Below are positions 35,159 through 45,367 of a stretch of DNA of 64,000 bases, in pieces. Numbering within the stretch: position 1 is the stretch's first letter; each line of letters begins with the position of its first letter. A program made the translations under genes and the position numbers. The stretch is from Pedobacter cryoconitis (lineage in GTDB: Bacteria > Bacteroidota > Bacteroidia > Sphingobacteriales > Sphingobacteriaceae). The notes under the pieces were generated by a model, which did not search any database, had not been told where the DNA came from, and saw only the letters and a program-made list of their open reading frames with translations. Where the stretch lies: assembly GCF_014207135.1 (NCBI RefSeq), contig NZ_JACHCC010000008.1, positions 124,001 to 188,000 on the forward strand, in the 5' to 3' direction.

Positions 35159-38100
35159 ATGAAACAACTTTATCAGCAATTAAAATCAGCAGTAACCATA
35201 TGCTTATTTTTATTCGCCCCAATGGTGTTGGCGGCACAGACTAAGATATCCGGAAAAGTTACCGACGAAACTAAACTGGGCTTACCTGGGGTAAGCGTTT
35301 TGGTTGAAGGAACTAAACTGGGTACAGTAACAGACATTGATGGTCACTTTATTTTAACTGCAAAAAAGGGCCAGACTTTATCATTCCAATACCTTGGATA
35401 TGAGAAAAAACAAATCATTATTGGTGACGATGTACTTTTCAACGTGGTATTGAAAAGTGACAGTAAAGTCCTGAACGAAGTTGCAGTAACTGCATTAGGT
35501 GTTAAAAAAGAAACAAAGAAAATTGGTTATGCCTTACAGACTGTAGATGGCGGTGATCTGCTTAAAGCACGTGACCCTAACCCAATCAGTGGCCTGGTTG
35601 GTAAAGTAGCGGGGTTATCGGTTGGCCCGAACCCTGAGATACTCAGACAACCCAATGTAATGATCCGTGGGGACAAATTGACTTTGTATGTGGTTGACGG
35701 GTTTCCAATCAACACAGATACCTGGAATATCAGTCCTGATGACATTGAAACTTATACGGTATTGAAAGGCCCTGCTGCTGCTGCTTTATATGGTAGCCGT
35801 GCGGTAAACGGAGCGATTCTAATCACCACTAAAAAAGGAGATAAAAACAAAAAAGGACTAACCGTTGATATCAATAGCAGTACGGTTATTAACTCTGGAT
35901 TCTTGACCTTCCCGCGTTTACAAAATTCGTATGGTGCTGGTGAGAACAGTTTTTATGAGTTTGTGGATGGTAAAGGTGGCGCACCAGGTGGTGTAGATGG
36001 TGACTATGATATCTGGGGTCCTTATTTTGCAGGACAATTGATCCCTCAGTATGACAGCCCGGTGATCAATGGGGTAAGACAGGGAACTCCTTATATTGCA
36101 AGGGGTAAGAATAACCTGAAAAACTTCCTTAAAACTGGTTATCAAACAAATAATAACGTTTCCCTGAGTGCTACAGGAGATACTTATACTACAAGATTCT
36201 CAGTGTCTCAGCAGAAACAGTCAAGTTACATCCCTAATAGTGGATTGAACATTCTTAACTTCAACATGTACGGCGCGTTTAATCCAAGCCCAAGATTCAA
36301 AATTGAAGGTAACCTTGATTTTAACAGACAGTATACGGACAACTTCCCGGATGCGGATTACGGACCTTCAAGTTTAATCTACAGTACCGCTATCTGGACT
36401 GGTGCGGACTGGGATGTAAATGCTCCTGATATTAAAGCAATCTGGCAGCCTGGTAAAGAGGGTGTTCAATCGCAGTTTGCAGAATATCAGCGTTATCACA
36501 ACCCTTATCTGATGACTGAAAAATGGTTAAGAGGTCATTATAAAAATGATGTTTATGGATATTTATCTGCAAACTTTAAAATTGATAATCACCTGAACGC
36601 AACGCTTCGTTCGCAATTCGATACTTATAATATCTTACGTACGGAGAAACTTCCATTCTCTGCTCACCCTTATGGACGTGAAGGAAATATGGGAGACTAC
36701 CGTGAAGACAGACGTAACTTATTTGAAAACAATAATGAGTTGTTACTGAACTTCAATTACAACATCAAGAATTTTGTAAACCTTTCAGGTTTGGTAGGAA
36801 CTAACCTGCGTAATTTAACTTATAATTCGAGCTGGACTTCTACAGATTACCTGAACGTTCCTGAAGTATATGCTTTCAGTAACTCTAAAAATCCGGTACA
36901 GTCTACGAGTTTCAACTCCAGCATGATGGTATTCAGTGGTTATTTCTCATTGGATGCTTCGTTTGGTAAATATGCTACACTTTCTACGACAGGAAGGATA
37001 GATAAATCATCGGCCTTCCAGACGCCAACTACTTATTATTACCCAAGTATATCACTGGCTACTGTGATCTCAGACTATATTAAAATGCCTGATCTGATTT
37101 CCTTCCTGAAAGCAAGGGCATCATTCTCGAACGTACGTACTGATGCAACAAGCGCAACTATCGGCCCTGCCCCATTCAGCTCAATTACTGCATTCGGCGG
37201 ACAAACAGGAGCGAATTTAACGAACAACCCACTGGGCTATGGTAACGTTTATATGTCACCTTATAACGGTCCGGATTATTCATTGAATTCTTCTTTTAAT
37301 ATTAATAAACCTTACAATAATCAGCCAGCTGGTTATGGCCCGGATTATTTATATCAGAATAATATCAAAACGAGTACCCGTGTAAATTATGAAGAAGGTT
37401 TTGATGTTAAATTCTTAGCTAACCGTTTAGGTTTAAGTGCTACGGCGTTCCAGTATATCGATGGCCCGGCAATTTTACCTAATCAGATCTCTACAGCAAC
37501 GGGTTATTCAATTTTATATCTGAATGCCCTGAAAACTAAAAAGACTGGTTATGAGGTTTCGTTAAGTGGTACACCAATCAAAGATTTAGGTGGTTTTGGA
37601 TGGGATGTATTGGTTAACTGGTCAACTTACAAAAGGATTTACACAGAACTTCCTGGAGTACAGGATACTTACAACAACCTTTTCCACAAAGGAGACCGTA
37701 CGGATAAATTGTATGGTACAGCTTTCGTAAGAACAAAAGATGGTCAGATCATCAATGATGCTGCCGGAAAACCATTGGTTAACACTGGTGCGCCTCAATA
37801 TCTGGGCAATATGAACTCTGATTACTCATGGAGTATTTACAACAAATTCCACTATAAGAATTTCAGTTTAGGTGTTCAGTTTGATGGTAGTGTAGGTGGA
37901 AAAACAGTGGATTATATGCATAACAAAACAATGCGTGGTGGTTCAAACATCGAAACTGCAGAAGGTGCATTGGGTGCTGCACGTTACCAGGATTGGGCAA
38001 ATTATGGTAAAAAAGGTTATACTGGTACTTACATAGGTCCAGGTGTGGTTATTTCTAACGGTGCTTCAATAAATTACGATTCTAAAACTGGTGCTATTCT

Positions 38101-38440
38101 GAATTACGGAGATCTTACTTTTGCGCCTAATACGAATAAGGTATTTGTTCAGGATTACGTAAGTAAGTACTATAATTTCGATGAAGCCAACCTGATGAGC
38201 AAAACGTTTGCAAAACTTCGTGAGGTAACTTTTGGTTATGATTTACCTAAGAAAATGCTCGCAGGTACATTTATACAGAAGGCTTCATTCTCTTTAGTTG
38301 GCCGTAACCTTTTATACTTCTACAAAGACAAGAGATTTAAGGATGTCGACCTGGATCAGTACAACGGAGAAACTGCTGCTACTGGCCTGCAATCACCAAC
38401 TGTAAGAAGTTATGGTTTCAACATCAATGTGACATTTTAA
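35159..38440 (+). CDS. SusC/RagA-family TonB-linked outer-membrane protein
   Basis: 1093 residues. Signal peptide ending VLAAQ, a carboxypeptidase-regulatory domain (ISGKVTDETKLGLPGVSVLVEGTKLGTVTDIDGHF), the SusC plug (VTALGVKKETKKIGYALQTVDGG; MIRGDKLTLYVVDGFPINTD; VLKGPAAAALYGSRAVNGAILITTKKG) and a 22-strand barrel ending FNINVTF. It forms the TonB-driven pore for large nutrients capped by the SusD partner 10 bp downstream. No glycosidase adjoins the pair, so the nutrient could be peptide or glycan. Confidence 0.95.
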   Translation: MKQLYQQLKSAVTICLFLFAPMVLAAQTKISGKVTDETKLGLPGVSVLVEGTKLGTVTDIDGHFILTAKKGQTLSFQYLGYEKKQIIIGDDVLFNVVLKSDSKVLNEVAVTALGVKKETKKIGYALQTVDGGDLLKARDPNPISGLVGKVAGLSVGPNPEILRQPNVMIRGDKLTLYVVDGFPINTDTWNISPDDIETYTVLKGPAAAALYGSRAVNGAILITTKKGDKNKKGLTVDINSSTVINSGFLTFPRLQNSYGAGENSFYEFVDGKGGAPGGVDGDYDIWGPYFAGQLIPQYDSPVINGVRQGTPYIARGKNNLKNFLKTGYQTNNNVSLSATGDTYTTRFSVSQQKQSSYIPNSGLNILNFNMYGAFNPSPRFKIEGNLDFNRQYTDNFPDADYGPSSLIYSTAIWTGADWDVNAPDIKAIWQPGKEGVQSQFAEYQRYHNPYLMTEKWLRGHYKNDVYGYLSANFKIDNHLNATLRSQFDTYNILRTEKLPFSAHPYGREGNMGDYREDRRNLFENNNELLLNFNYNIKNFVNLSGLVGTNLRNLTYNSSWTSTDYLNVPEVYAFSNSKNPVQSTSFNSSMMVFSGYFSLDASFGKYATLSTTGRIDKSSAFQTPTTYYYPSISLATVISDYIKMPDLISFLKARASFSNVRTDATSATIGPAPFSSITAFGGQTGANLTNNPLGYGNVYMSPYNGPDYSLNSSFNINKPYNNQPAGYGPDYLYQNNIKTSTRVNYEEGFDVKFLANRLGLSATAFQYIDGPAILPNQISTATGYSILYLNALKTKKTGYEVSLSGTPIKDLGGFGWDVLVNWSTYKRIYTELPGVQDTYNNLFHKGDRTDKLYGTAFVRTKDGQIINDAAGKPLVNTGAPQYLGNMNSDYSWSIYNKFHYKNFSLGVQFDGSVGGKTVDYMHNKTMRGGSNIETAEGALGAARYQDWANYGKKGYTGTYIGPGVVISNGASINYDSKTGAILNYGDLTFAPNTNKVFVQDYVSKYYNFDEANLMSKTFAKLREVTFGYDLPKKMLAGTFIQKASFSLVGRNLLYFYKDKRFKDVDLDQYNGETAATGLQSPTVRSYGFNINVTF

Positions 38441-38449
38441 TCATTTTAT

Positions 38450-40039
38450 ATGAAAACGATATTCAAACTCAATTATCTTTTACCTTTTTTAATGGCAGTT
38501 ACCTTTTCTGGCTGTAAAAAGGATTTTGAAGATAAAACAATTAATAATAACAGACCATCTGCTGTTCAGGCTTCTTTACTATTGAACGGTGTTTTAAACA
38601 GTAGTGGGCTGGTTGAAGGCCCGAATGGTTCTAAAGAAACCTATGCTCAGTATTACCTGAATAACTATGATTATTATGGTAATAACCGCTACGATTTCGG
38701 ATACGGTGATGACTATTTTACGACTTTGAAAAACGTAGCGGAGATGGAAAAACAATCGCTGAAAAGCTCAGCGGCAGTAAACTCATACACAGCACTTGGC
38801 AAATTTTTCAGAGCTTACCTTTTCAGTAAGATGAGTATGGAAATGGGTGATATTCCAATGACTGACGCATTACAGGGTGCTAATAACCTTACCCCTGCTT
38901 ATGACAAGCAAAAAGCGGTCATGATGCAATGTCTGGCCTTACTGGAAAGTGCAAACACAGATTTAACTGGTTTGATCGCTGCGAAGGAAAACATACTTGC
39001 GGGTGATATCTACTTCAATGGAGATTTATTGAAATGGCAAAAAACGGTGAATACATTCAGGTTACGTCTGCTGATCCAGCTGAGCAAAAGGGCTGGTGAC
39101 GATCTGGATTTGAAAGTGAAATCACAGTTTTCTGATATTGTGAGCAACAAGGCAAAATATCCGATTATGGAAAGTGCCGCTGATAATATGCAGTATATCT
39201 CCTTATCTCCTACCAATTATTATCCTCAGAACCCGGATAATTTTGGACAAAGCGGATCAAGAAAAAACACTTCTGCAACGTATATCGGACTGTTGACGAA
39301 ATTACAGGATCCACGTGTCTATGTAACTGCTGAGCCTTCCCGTTTCCTGGTGGATAGTTTAAAACAGAGTCCTACAGATTTCGCTTCTTTTGTTGGCGCT
39401 GACGCTGGCCAGGATTTGGGTGTCATGTATAATAATGCCGGTTTACAGAAATATTCTTTTTTGAACAGAAAACGTTATTATTCTACTTACACCGGAGAAC
39501 CCAGCATCCAGGTTGGTTATGCAGAGCTGATGTTTAACATTGCGGAAGGTATTAACCGCGGATGGGCTGCTGGCAATGCAGAAACCTTTTACATAGCCGG
39601 GATTAAGAGTTCTATGGATTCTTATAGCATCCCTACTGGTACAGGATCATTTACAGCATATTTTTACCGCCCGGGTTCAACGAATGTTGCTTTACCTGCA
39701 AATTATGATACTTATACCATTAATGTAAACTGGGATAATTATTATAACCAGCCGGCTGTAAAATATATTGGTTCGGATGATGGTCTGGTGCAGATCCTGC
39801 AACAAAAGTATCTGGCTTTATTCCGCCACTCTGGTCTGGAGTCTTATTTTACTTATCGCCGTACGCATGTGCCTAATTTCACAACAGGCCCAGGTACTGG
39901 AAATGGTGGTCGTATTGCAAGCCGCTTCCAATATCATCAGTACGAACGGACATCTAATACGGCAAACTATCAGGCCGCATTACAAAGTCAATATAATGGT
40001 AATGATGATATCAACGGAATCATGTATATCCTGAAATAA
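38450..40039 (+). CDS. SusD/RagB-family lipoprotein
   Basis: 529 residues. A lipoprotein signal ends in FSGC (Cys22) followed by KKDFEDKTINNNRPS, the usual SusD lead-in. TPR-like helices follow (TALGKFFRAYLFSKMSMEMGDIPMTDAL; NTFRLRLLIQLSKRAGD), and the C-terminal YKYLALFRHSGLESYFTYRRT region matches the SusD-like group 2. It is the surface lid that captures ligand for the SusC pore. Cotranscribed, with a terminator downstream. Confidence 0.93.
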   Translation: MKTIFKLNYLLPFLMAVTFSGCKKDFEDKTINNNRPSAVQASLLLNGVLNSSGLVEGPNGSKETYAQYYLNNYDYYGNNRYDFGYGDDYFTTLKNVAEMEKQSLKSSAAVNSYTALGKFFRAYLFSKMSMEMGDIPMTDALQGANNLTPAYDKQKAVMMQCLALLESANTDLTGLIAAKENILAGDIYFNGDLLKWQKTVNTFRLRLLIQLSKRAGDDLDLKVKSQFSDIVSNKAKYPIMESAADNMQYISLSPTNYYPQNPDNFGQSGSRKNTSATYIGLLTKLQDPRVYVTAEPSRFLVDSLKQSPTDFASFVGADAGQDLGVMYNNAGLQKYSFLNRKRYYSTYTGEPSIQVGYAELMFNIAEGINRGWAAGNAETFYIAGIKSSMDSYSIPTGTGSFTAYFYRPGSTNVALPANYDTYTINVNWDNYYNQPAVKYIGSDDGLVQILQQKYLALFRHSGLESYFTYRRTHVPNFTTGPGTGNGGRIASRFQYHQYERTSNTANYQAALQSQYNGNDDINGIMYILK

Positions 40040-40059
40040 CCTTGCTCTATTTTTTTTCG

Positions 40060-40086
40060 GAGAGGCGGATTTATTCCGCCTTTCTC
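40060..40086 (+). terminator. Terminator after the SusCD pair
   Basis: AGGCGGA (40063-40069) pairs with TCCGCCT (40075-40081), extended by GAG/CTC on the outside. A T-run lies just before the left arm. Confidence 0.7.
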
Positions 40087-40144
40087 ATTTTCAGAGGATT
40101 AGGTTTTTACTGGTTATTTTTATCAAAATTATTTGAACAATTAA

Positions 40145-40174
40145 TTGCTTCTTAATATTTAATTTCTATCTTTG
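40145..40174 (+). promoter_or_regulatory. Promoter of tRNA-Lys
   Basis: TTG (40145-40147), a 19-nt spacer and TATCTTTG (40167-40174) match the Bacteroidota sigma-A consensus exactly. The start would lie about 20-25 nt before the tRNA. Confidence 0.75.
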
Positions 40175-40201
40175 CACCTCCTTAAACAAAAGGAATTATT
40201 T

Positions 40202-40274
40202 GATTCCGTAGCTCAGCTGGTAGAGCATTACACTTTTAATGTAGTGGTCCTGGGTTCGAATCCCAGCGGGATCA
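40202..40274 (+). tRNA. tRNA-Lys (anticodon TTT)
   Basis: A 73-nt cloverleaf. Acceptor stem GATTCCG with CGGGATC (one T-G pair), D arm GCTCAGCTGGTAGAGC, anticodon loop CTTTTAA with anticodon TTT, and T arm CTGGGTTCGAATCCCAG. The discriminator base is A, and CCA is not encoded. The 3' half is a common target for integrating elements, and a broken tyrosine recombinase lies 250 bp downstream. Confidence 0.97.
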
Positions 40275-40277
40275 CAC

Positions 40278-40301
40278 AAAGCGCACCAAATGGTGCGCTT
40301 T
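40278..40301 (+). terminator. Terminator of tRNA-Lys
   Basis: AAAGCGCACC and GGTGCGCTTT form a perfect stem closed by a 4-nt loop and followed by TTCGTTT. Confidence 0.85.
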
Positions 40302-40464
40302 TCGTTTAAAATGCTTTTTATTTTGCATTTCTAAGAATAAGCAGTACAAATCTCATCATTATAGTGCAACCTGATCGATTACCATTTCGGTTACCTATTC
40401 TATTGTTTAAATTAGGTAACTGAATTTCCAAAAAGAATAGCTTGTGAGGTGGAAGTTTTAGGGA

Positions 40465-40504
40465 AATCAAAGTCGTCCGGAATAATCCGGGACACCTTTT
40501 GATT
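40465..40504. repeat. 40-bp imperfect palindrome upstream of the integrase remnant
   Basis: Outer arms AATCAAAG (40465-40472) and CTTTTGATT (40496-40504) enclose inner arms GTCCGGA and TCCGGGAC around ATAA. It lies in the 248-bp stretch between tRNA-Lys and the recombinase remnant, which is otherwise without content. Could be a terminator or a recombinase arm site. Confidence 0.55.
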
Positions 40505-40522
40505 ACTTAAATATGTGAGAGG

Positions 40523-40965
40523 ATGAAAAAGCATTGTAAATTATCAATCTTGTTTTGGCTATGGAAGGCAAAAGCCGCAAAGGATGGAAAAGCACCAATT
40601 TATGCAAGACTAACAATTGACAACGAGAATGTAGAAATGTCAACTGGTAGAAAAGTTTTACCGGAATTCTGGGATAACAACTCAAAGACAGTAAAGGAAA
40701 AAGGTGTTGAAGGAAAAAAGACAAATTCTCATTTAAGGGACATGACAGTCGATTCAGAGAGGCTCTATACTGTTTTACAATCTAGGTATGATCAAATTGA
40801 CCCCGGTTTACTTAAAATGCTTTACAAGAATCCATTTGACCAGAAACTGAAGTTGCAGTGGAAGAAGAAATTTTACCCCAGATAACTTTATTGGATGAAG
40901 CGGATGCACCCTTAAAATCATTCAAAGAGGAAGTCGATATGAAAAAAAATATTAATTATAAATAA
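40523..40965 (+). pseudogene. Tyrosine recombinase (integrase) remnant, frameshifted and truncated
   Basis: The first 100 codons encode the N-terminal arm-DNA-binding region of Bacteroidota tyrosine recombinases: LWKAKAAKDGKAPIYARLTIDNENVEMSTGRKV, then PEFWDNNSKTVKEKGVEGKKTNSHL. Near 40850 the frame shifts: after NPFDQK, the natural continuation (PETEVAVEEEILPQITLLDEA then SFKEEVDMKKN) lies in the other frame, to a stop at 40963-40965. The core-binding and catalytic R-H-R-Y domains are missing. Location 250 bp after tRNA-Lys marks the scar of a lost integrative element. Confidence 0.8.
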
Positions 40966-41356
40966 AAAAATACTACAATTATTATGTATACTTGTGTCTA
41001 AGTATTCCTTTACAAAAATTGAACAAATTACATTAACGCCTGTAAATGAAGTTGGTTTTAAAGTTCAATCCAAGTAAGTAAACATTATCCTTTTGATTAA
41101 TGTCTTTCAAAATATATTGTTATCCAGTCTTTAACAAGAAATAAGAACAGTCTTATTTAACGATGTATCCGACCAGATTTCTCTTCCACCATTCTTATTT
41201 AGAAGTATTTCATTTTTAAATATCCTGCTTCTAATTTCAAACAACTGTTACATCTTCCAGGAACAGTAAGAACAAAAATCATTGACAGATTTACCTGGTA
41301 ATGGCTGCTGTTTATATTTACTACGATACGCTTATTCTACCTAAAAATGTCTCATC
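40966..41356. other. About 390 bp without an intact gene, decayed sequence
   Basis: No complete gene. A short plus-strand frame without a start (about 40966-41080) ends in IEQITLTPVNEVGFKVQ and looks like degraded coding sequence. The stretch is A/T-rich and probably part of the same decayed insertion as the integrase remnant. Confidence 0.4.
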
Positions 41357-41497
41357 ATGAAGAAACTATTCATCTCTGCGGGTATTACCCTTGCCAGTGT
41401 AGCTTTCACCTTTAAACAGCCCCAGACCACAATTGTCACGAGCGGTATGGGTAACCAATATATTCATCTAAACTCAACCTCATTACAGCGCGTGTAA
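41357..41497 (+). CDS. 46-aa exported peptide, function unknown
   Basis: The frame starts at ATG 41357 and stops at TAA 41495-41497. The N-terminus MKKLFISAGITLASVAFTF is a convincing signal-like segment. The remaining residues (KQPQTTIVTSGMGNQYIHLN and a short tail) have no recognised domain. It lies 42 bp before the ice-binding-domain gene and could be a genuine small secreted peptide or the start of a truncated gene. Confidence 0.4.
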   Translation: MKKLFISAGITLASVAFTFKQPQTTIVTSGMGNQYIHLNSTSLQRV

Positions 41498-41539
41498 ATC
41501 CTTTTCTACGCACTACTTTACTACTGTAAATTATAATTA

Positions 41540-44500
41540 ATGCTCTCAAATTTTAATATAATGCAGAAAAACACAAGACGAACATTCATACCTTCGTCCA
41601 TTTTAAGCGATAGTTTACTGATTGTCTTTCTGATCGTTTCTATGTCCTTTCGGCTAAGCGCTCAAACCATATCCAATTCTATTCTCACGCCTTTACCAAA
41701 CTCTGCCGGTACAACCGGGTGGACAGATAATAATGTTGATGGGTTGATCCTTGCTGAATCTGATTCCGGGTCTGCAGGAACTAATTTAACTTCAATAACA
41801 GGTGCAAATCTAACTCACACAGTTACCGCACCAACAATGGGCACTTTAGTCAATTTCGTTCTTTATACAAGCAGCGGAGCCGTAGGTAACACTGGAACTT
41901 CAAACATTACAGGTAATCTTGGCACGAATGTCGGCGCTATTACAGGCCTCGGAACTTCGACAGTGATAGGTTCTCTGCACACTGCTGATGCCGCAACCTT
42001 ACAATGTTCAATAGATTTATCAGCTGCCTATGTCCAGTTGAATGCAACTATTCCAACCGCCATCCATGGCGCGGTACTTGGAAATGGAGAGACACTTCAA
42101 AAAGGAGCATACCTTATACTGGCCGCTGGGTCTGCAGCAGGCACTTTAACCTTAGATGCACAAGGAGATCCTAATGCGGTATTTATCTTTCTGATTGGCG
42201 GTGCGTTTACTACCGGTGCTTCTACTACAGTCAGCCTGATTAATGGAGCTTCGGCATGTAACGTATTCTGGAAAGCAGAAGGTGCAATAGCCATGGCAGC
42301 ATTAACCACCATGCAAGGAACACTGATTGCAAACAATGGTGCAATTTCTATGGGTGCTGGTGGTACACTTCAGGGAAGAATGTTTTCTACATTAGGAGCT
42401 GCAACAGTTAACGCGATAACAGCAACACTGCCTGGCTGTGCCTGCACCCCCCTTGCTCCGATTGTTACAAGCCCGCTAACCTATTGTCAAAATGCTACAG
42501 CTGCCCAGTTAACAGCCACAGGAACAAACTTACTGTGGGGCACCGGCTCGTCCACTGCACCAATTCCAGCTACTACAGTGATAGGTTCTTCAAATTACGT
42601 AGTTACCCAAACAGTAAGCGGGTGTCTTAGTCCGCCAGCAACAATTACAGTTAACATTACTGCAGGACCATCTGCTGTGATCACCTATATCAATTCTCCT
42701 TATCGTACAGATCTGGCAAACGCTTCGGTAACCCTTACCGGAACAACCGGAGGAACATATTCCTCAACGACAGGTTTATCTCTTAATACAGCTAGTGGCT
42801 TGGTTACTGTCCTGACAAGTACATTAGGCACTTACACTGTGACCTATACTATTGCTGCCGCTACCGGATGTGGTCAATATCAAACCACAACCAGTATTAC
42901 TATTGTTGCTCCACCGAGCGTAAATTTAGGCACCGCAGCCAATTTTGTGCTTTTCACTTCAAGCGGAGCTGTAGGGAATACCGGGGTTTCAAACATTACA
43001 GGTGATATTGGTACAAATGTTGGCGCCATCACCGGCTTCGGGATTTCGACTGTGGTAGGTACCATGCATACTGCTGATGCAGCCACACTGCAAGGTGCAG
43101 CAGATTTACTATCGGCCTATACACAATTGAATGCCATTTCTCCCACTTCTATTCACGGTGCTGTACTAGGAAACGGAGAGACCCTTTATCCTGGAATTTA
43201 CGGTTTAGCTGCCGCAGCGTCCGTTGCCGCGGTATTAACTTTAGATGCGCAAGGAGATCCCAATGCCCTGTTTATATTTAAAATAGGAGGCGCATTTACT
43301 ACGGGCGCTTCCACTACAGTTAATTTGATTAACGGGGCTTCCTCCTGTAATGTATATTGGAAAGTAGAGGGCGCAATAGCAATGGCCGCCTCAACAACAA
43401 TGAAAGGAACACTGATTGCTAATAATGGCGCTGCCGCTATGGCTGCAGGAGGTATACTTGACGGAAGATTATTTTCTACTTTAGGAGCCATTGCAATTGA
43501 TGGCGTAACTGCATCTAAACCAGTATGTTCTTCTGGTTCTTCATGGACAGGTGCGATCAGTACCACCTGGAATCTTGCAGGAAACTGGCTTAATGGTATC
43601 ATCCCGACAAGTACAACGAATACTACCATCCCATCTGGCGTTCCTTATTTTCCGCTCTTAAATACTGGCACTGGGTCAGTGAATAACATCACCATACAAA
43701 ATAGCGCATCCTTAACAGTAGCCAATGCAACACTGCAAATTGCCGGAACAATTATTAACTCAGGAACATTTGATCTGTCAGCTGGTACACTCATCATGAA
43801 CGGTGCTATTGCCCAGGTCATACCAGCAGCAGCATTTGCAGGAAACCAGATCCAGAATCTGACTGTCAACAACACTGCTGGTGTAACTTTAGCCGGAGCC
43901 TTAAATCTCAGTGCAATACTACTAGCTACCAGTGGTCAGTTTAATACCAGCGGATACCTTACCCTTATTTCAACAGCAGCGCAAACTGCATTGATTGATG
44001 GCAGTGGAGCAGGCAGTGTTACAGGTAATGTAACTATGCAGCGTTATCTCACTGCTGGCTATGGGTATAAATATTTCAGTTCTCCTTTCCAGGCAGCTAC
44101 AGTAAGTAATTTTTCAAGCACAGTAGATCTGAATGCGACTTTTCCAAATTTCTATAATTATATAGAAAACAAAGCAACGGCAGGATTTACAACATACACC
44201 ACTACAACAAATCTCTTGAATCCATTACAGGGGTATGCAGCAGATTTTGGTTCATCCACCGCACAAAAAATGGTCAGTATGACCGGCGTGGTGAGTAACG
44301 GAAGCCTTTCTTCTACTTTATACAATAACAACCAACCTTATACGCAGGGTTTTAACCTGATGGGCAACCCTTATCCCTCACCTATCGACTGGGATGCGTC
44401 GGGTGGCTGGACCAGGACTAACATTGATAATGCAGTATATTATTTTGATTCGGGTTCAACAAGTCAATATACAGGAACTTACAGTACCTATATTAACGGG

Positions 44501-45367
44501 GTTTCGAGTGATGGTGTTGCCGGGCACATTATTGCATCTATGCAAGGTTTTTTTGTGCACGTTAGCAATGGCACCTATCCGGTGACAGGTACATTTGCTA
44601 TTAATAATACGGCCAGAGTTAATAACCTTTCACCTGTTTTTCATAAATCAACGGCTAGTATGTCCACTATGCAGCGTATCCTGGTCAGGTTAAGTGCAAA
44701 TTTTTCTGATAATAGTTCATCTTCCGATCCAATAGTTGTGTACTTTGACAATAGGGCAACTCCAGTGTTTGATAAGGAGTTTGATGCCATTAAACTGATG
44801 AATATTGATGAACTCCTGCCTAGTTTATATTCTTTGGCTGCAGACTCAAGAAAACTGGTCATTAATGCTTTACCAGAAGTAGATACACTTACTGTTATAC
44901 CTTTAGGCGTACAAACCGACAAAGATGGTATGGTAACTTTTAATTTAAGGGACCTAGAGCAATGGCCTTCTAATCTGCATTTGTATTTAACTGACGCGGA
45001 GAAAGGCACAGATCAGGATCTGCAGCAAAACCCAATCTATACGGCCAGCATAAAGAAAGGTGCCAACGAAAACCGCTTTTCACTGCGCTGTGTTCCGCTA
45101 AACACCAACGGGCCAACGGATAACAAAGACGACATTTATACCATATACGGCTCAGGGGGAATTTTATTTGTAAAGATTAAACTCGTTCATGAGCAAAAAG
45201 GAACTTTAATGATCAGCAATACAATTGGACAGGTCATTTCCAGCAGAGCGATTGGCGGAAATGGTGATTATGAACTAGACGGTATAGCTGCTAATGTCCT
45301 CTATATTGTTAGTTTCAGGACAGCAACGGGTATCCATTCACAAAAAATATTAATGACAGGAAAATGA
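41540..45367 (+). CDS. Large secreted protein with two ice-binding (DUF3494) domains and a probable T9SS tail
   Basis: 1275 residues; an internal ATG at 41561 (MQKNTRR) is an alternative start. A long signal peptide ends FRLSAQ. Two DUF3494 ice-binding-like domains lie at about residues 99-300 and 458-660, each with NFVLYTSSGAVGNTG, ITGLGTSTV, HTADAATLQ and LDAQGDPNAVFIF. An Ig-like linker separates them. The C-terminal half carries beta repeats, a 'GFNLMGNPYPSPIDW' module common in T9SS cargo and a final sorting-tail-like sandwich (GTLMISNTIGQV...NVLYIVSFRT...QKILMTGK). It is expected at the cell surface or outside, as an ice- or surface-binding adhesin. Confidence 0.85.
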   Translation: MLSNFNIMQKNTRRTFIPSSILSDSLLIVFLIVSMSFRLSAQTISNSILTPLPNSAGTTGWTDNNVDGLILAESDSGSAGTNLTSITGANLTHTVTAPTMGTLVNFVLYTSSGAVGNTGTSNITGNLGTNVGAITGLGTSTVIGSLHTADAATLQCSIDLSAAYVQLNATIPTAIHGAVLGNGETLQKGAYLILAAGSAAGTLTLDAQGDPNAVFIFLIGGAFTTGASTTVSLINGASACNVFWKAEGAIAMAALTTMQGTLIANNGAISMGAGGTLQGRMFSTLGAATVNAITATLPGCACTPLAPIVTSPLTYCQNATAAQLTATGTNLLWGTGSSTAPIPATTVIGSSNYVVTQTVSGCLSPPATITVNITAGPSAVITYINSPYRTDLANASVTLTGTTGGTYSSTTGLSLNTASGLVTVLTSTLGTYTVTYTIAAATGCGQYQTTTSITIVAPPSVNLGTAANFVLFTSSGAVGNTGVSNITGDIGTNVGAITGFGISTVVGTMHTADAATLQGAADLLSAYTQLNAISPTSIHGAVLGNGETLYPGIYGLAAAASVAAVLTLDAQGDPNALFIFKIGGAFTTGASTTVNLINGASSCNVYWKVEGAIAMAASTTMKGTLIANNGAAAMAAGGILDGRLFSTLGAIAIDGVTASKPVCSSGSSWTGAISTTWNLAGNWLNGIIPTSTTNTTIPSGVPYFPLLNTGTGSVNNITIQNSASLTVANATLQIAGTIINSGTFDLSAGTLIMNGAIAQVIPAAAFAGNQIQNLTVNNTAGVTLAGALNLSAILLATSGQFNTSGYLTLISTAAQTALIDGSGAGSVTGNVTMQRYLTAGYGYKYFSSPFQAATVSNFSSTVDLNATFPNFYNYIENKATAGFTTYTTTTNLLNPLQGYAADFGSSTAQKMVSMTGVVSNGSLSSTLYNNNQPYTQGFNLMGNPYPSPIDWDASGGWTRTNIDNAVYYFDSGSTSQYTGTYSTYINGVSSDGVAGHIIASMQGFFVHVSNGTYPVTGTFAINNTARVNNLSPVFHKSTASMSTMQRILVRLSANFSDNSSSSDPIVVYFDNRATPVFDKEFDAIKLMNIDELLPSLYSLAADSRKLVINALPEVDTLTVIPLGVQTDKDGMVTFNLRDLEQWPSNLHLYLTDAEKGTDQDLQQNPIYTASIKKGANENRFSLRCVPLNTNGPTDNKDDIYTIYGSGGILFVKIKLVHEQKGTLMISNTIGQVISSRAIGGNGDYELDGIAANVLYIVSFRTATGIHSQKILMTGK

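Noticed and set aside
40202..41539. Complete integrative element at tRNA-Lys
   Set aside because: Only a fragment of a recombinase is present and no direct repeat of the tRNA 3' end or cargo genes are seen.
43198..43629. 143-codon frame on the minus strand inside the ice-binding gene
   Set aside because: It is a shadow of the repetitive Ala/Thr-rich coding strand; the plus frame has clear domains.
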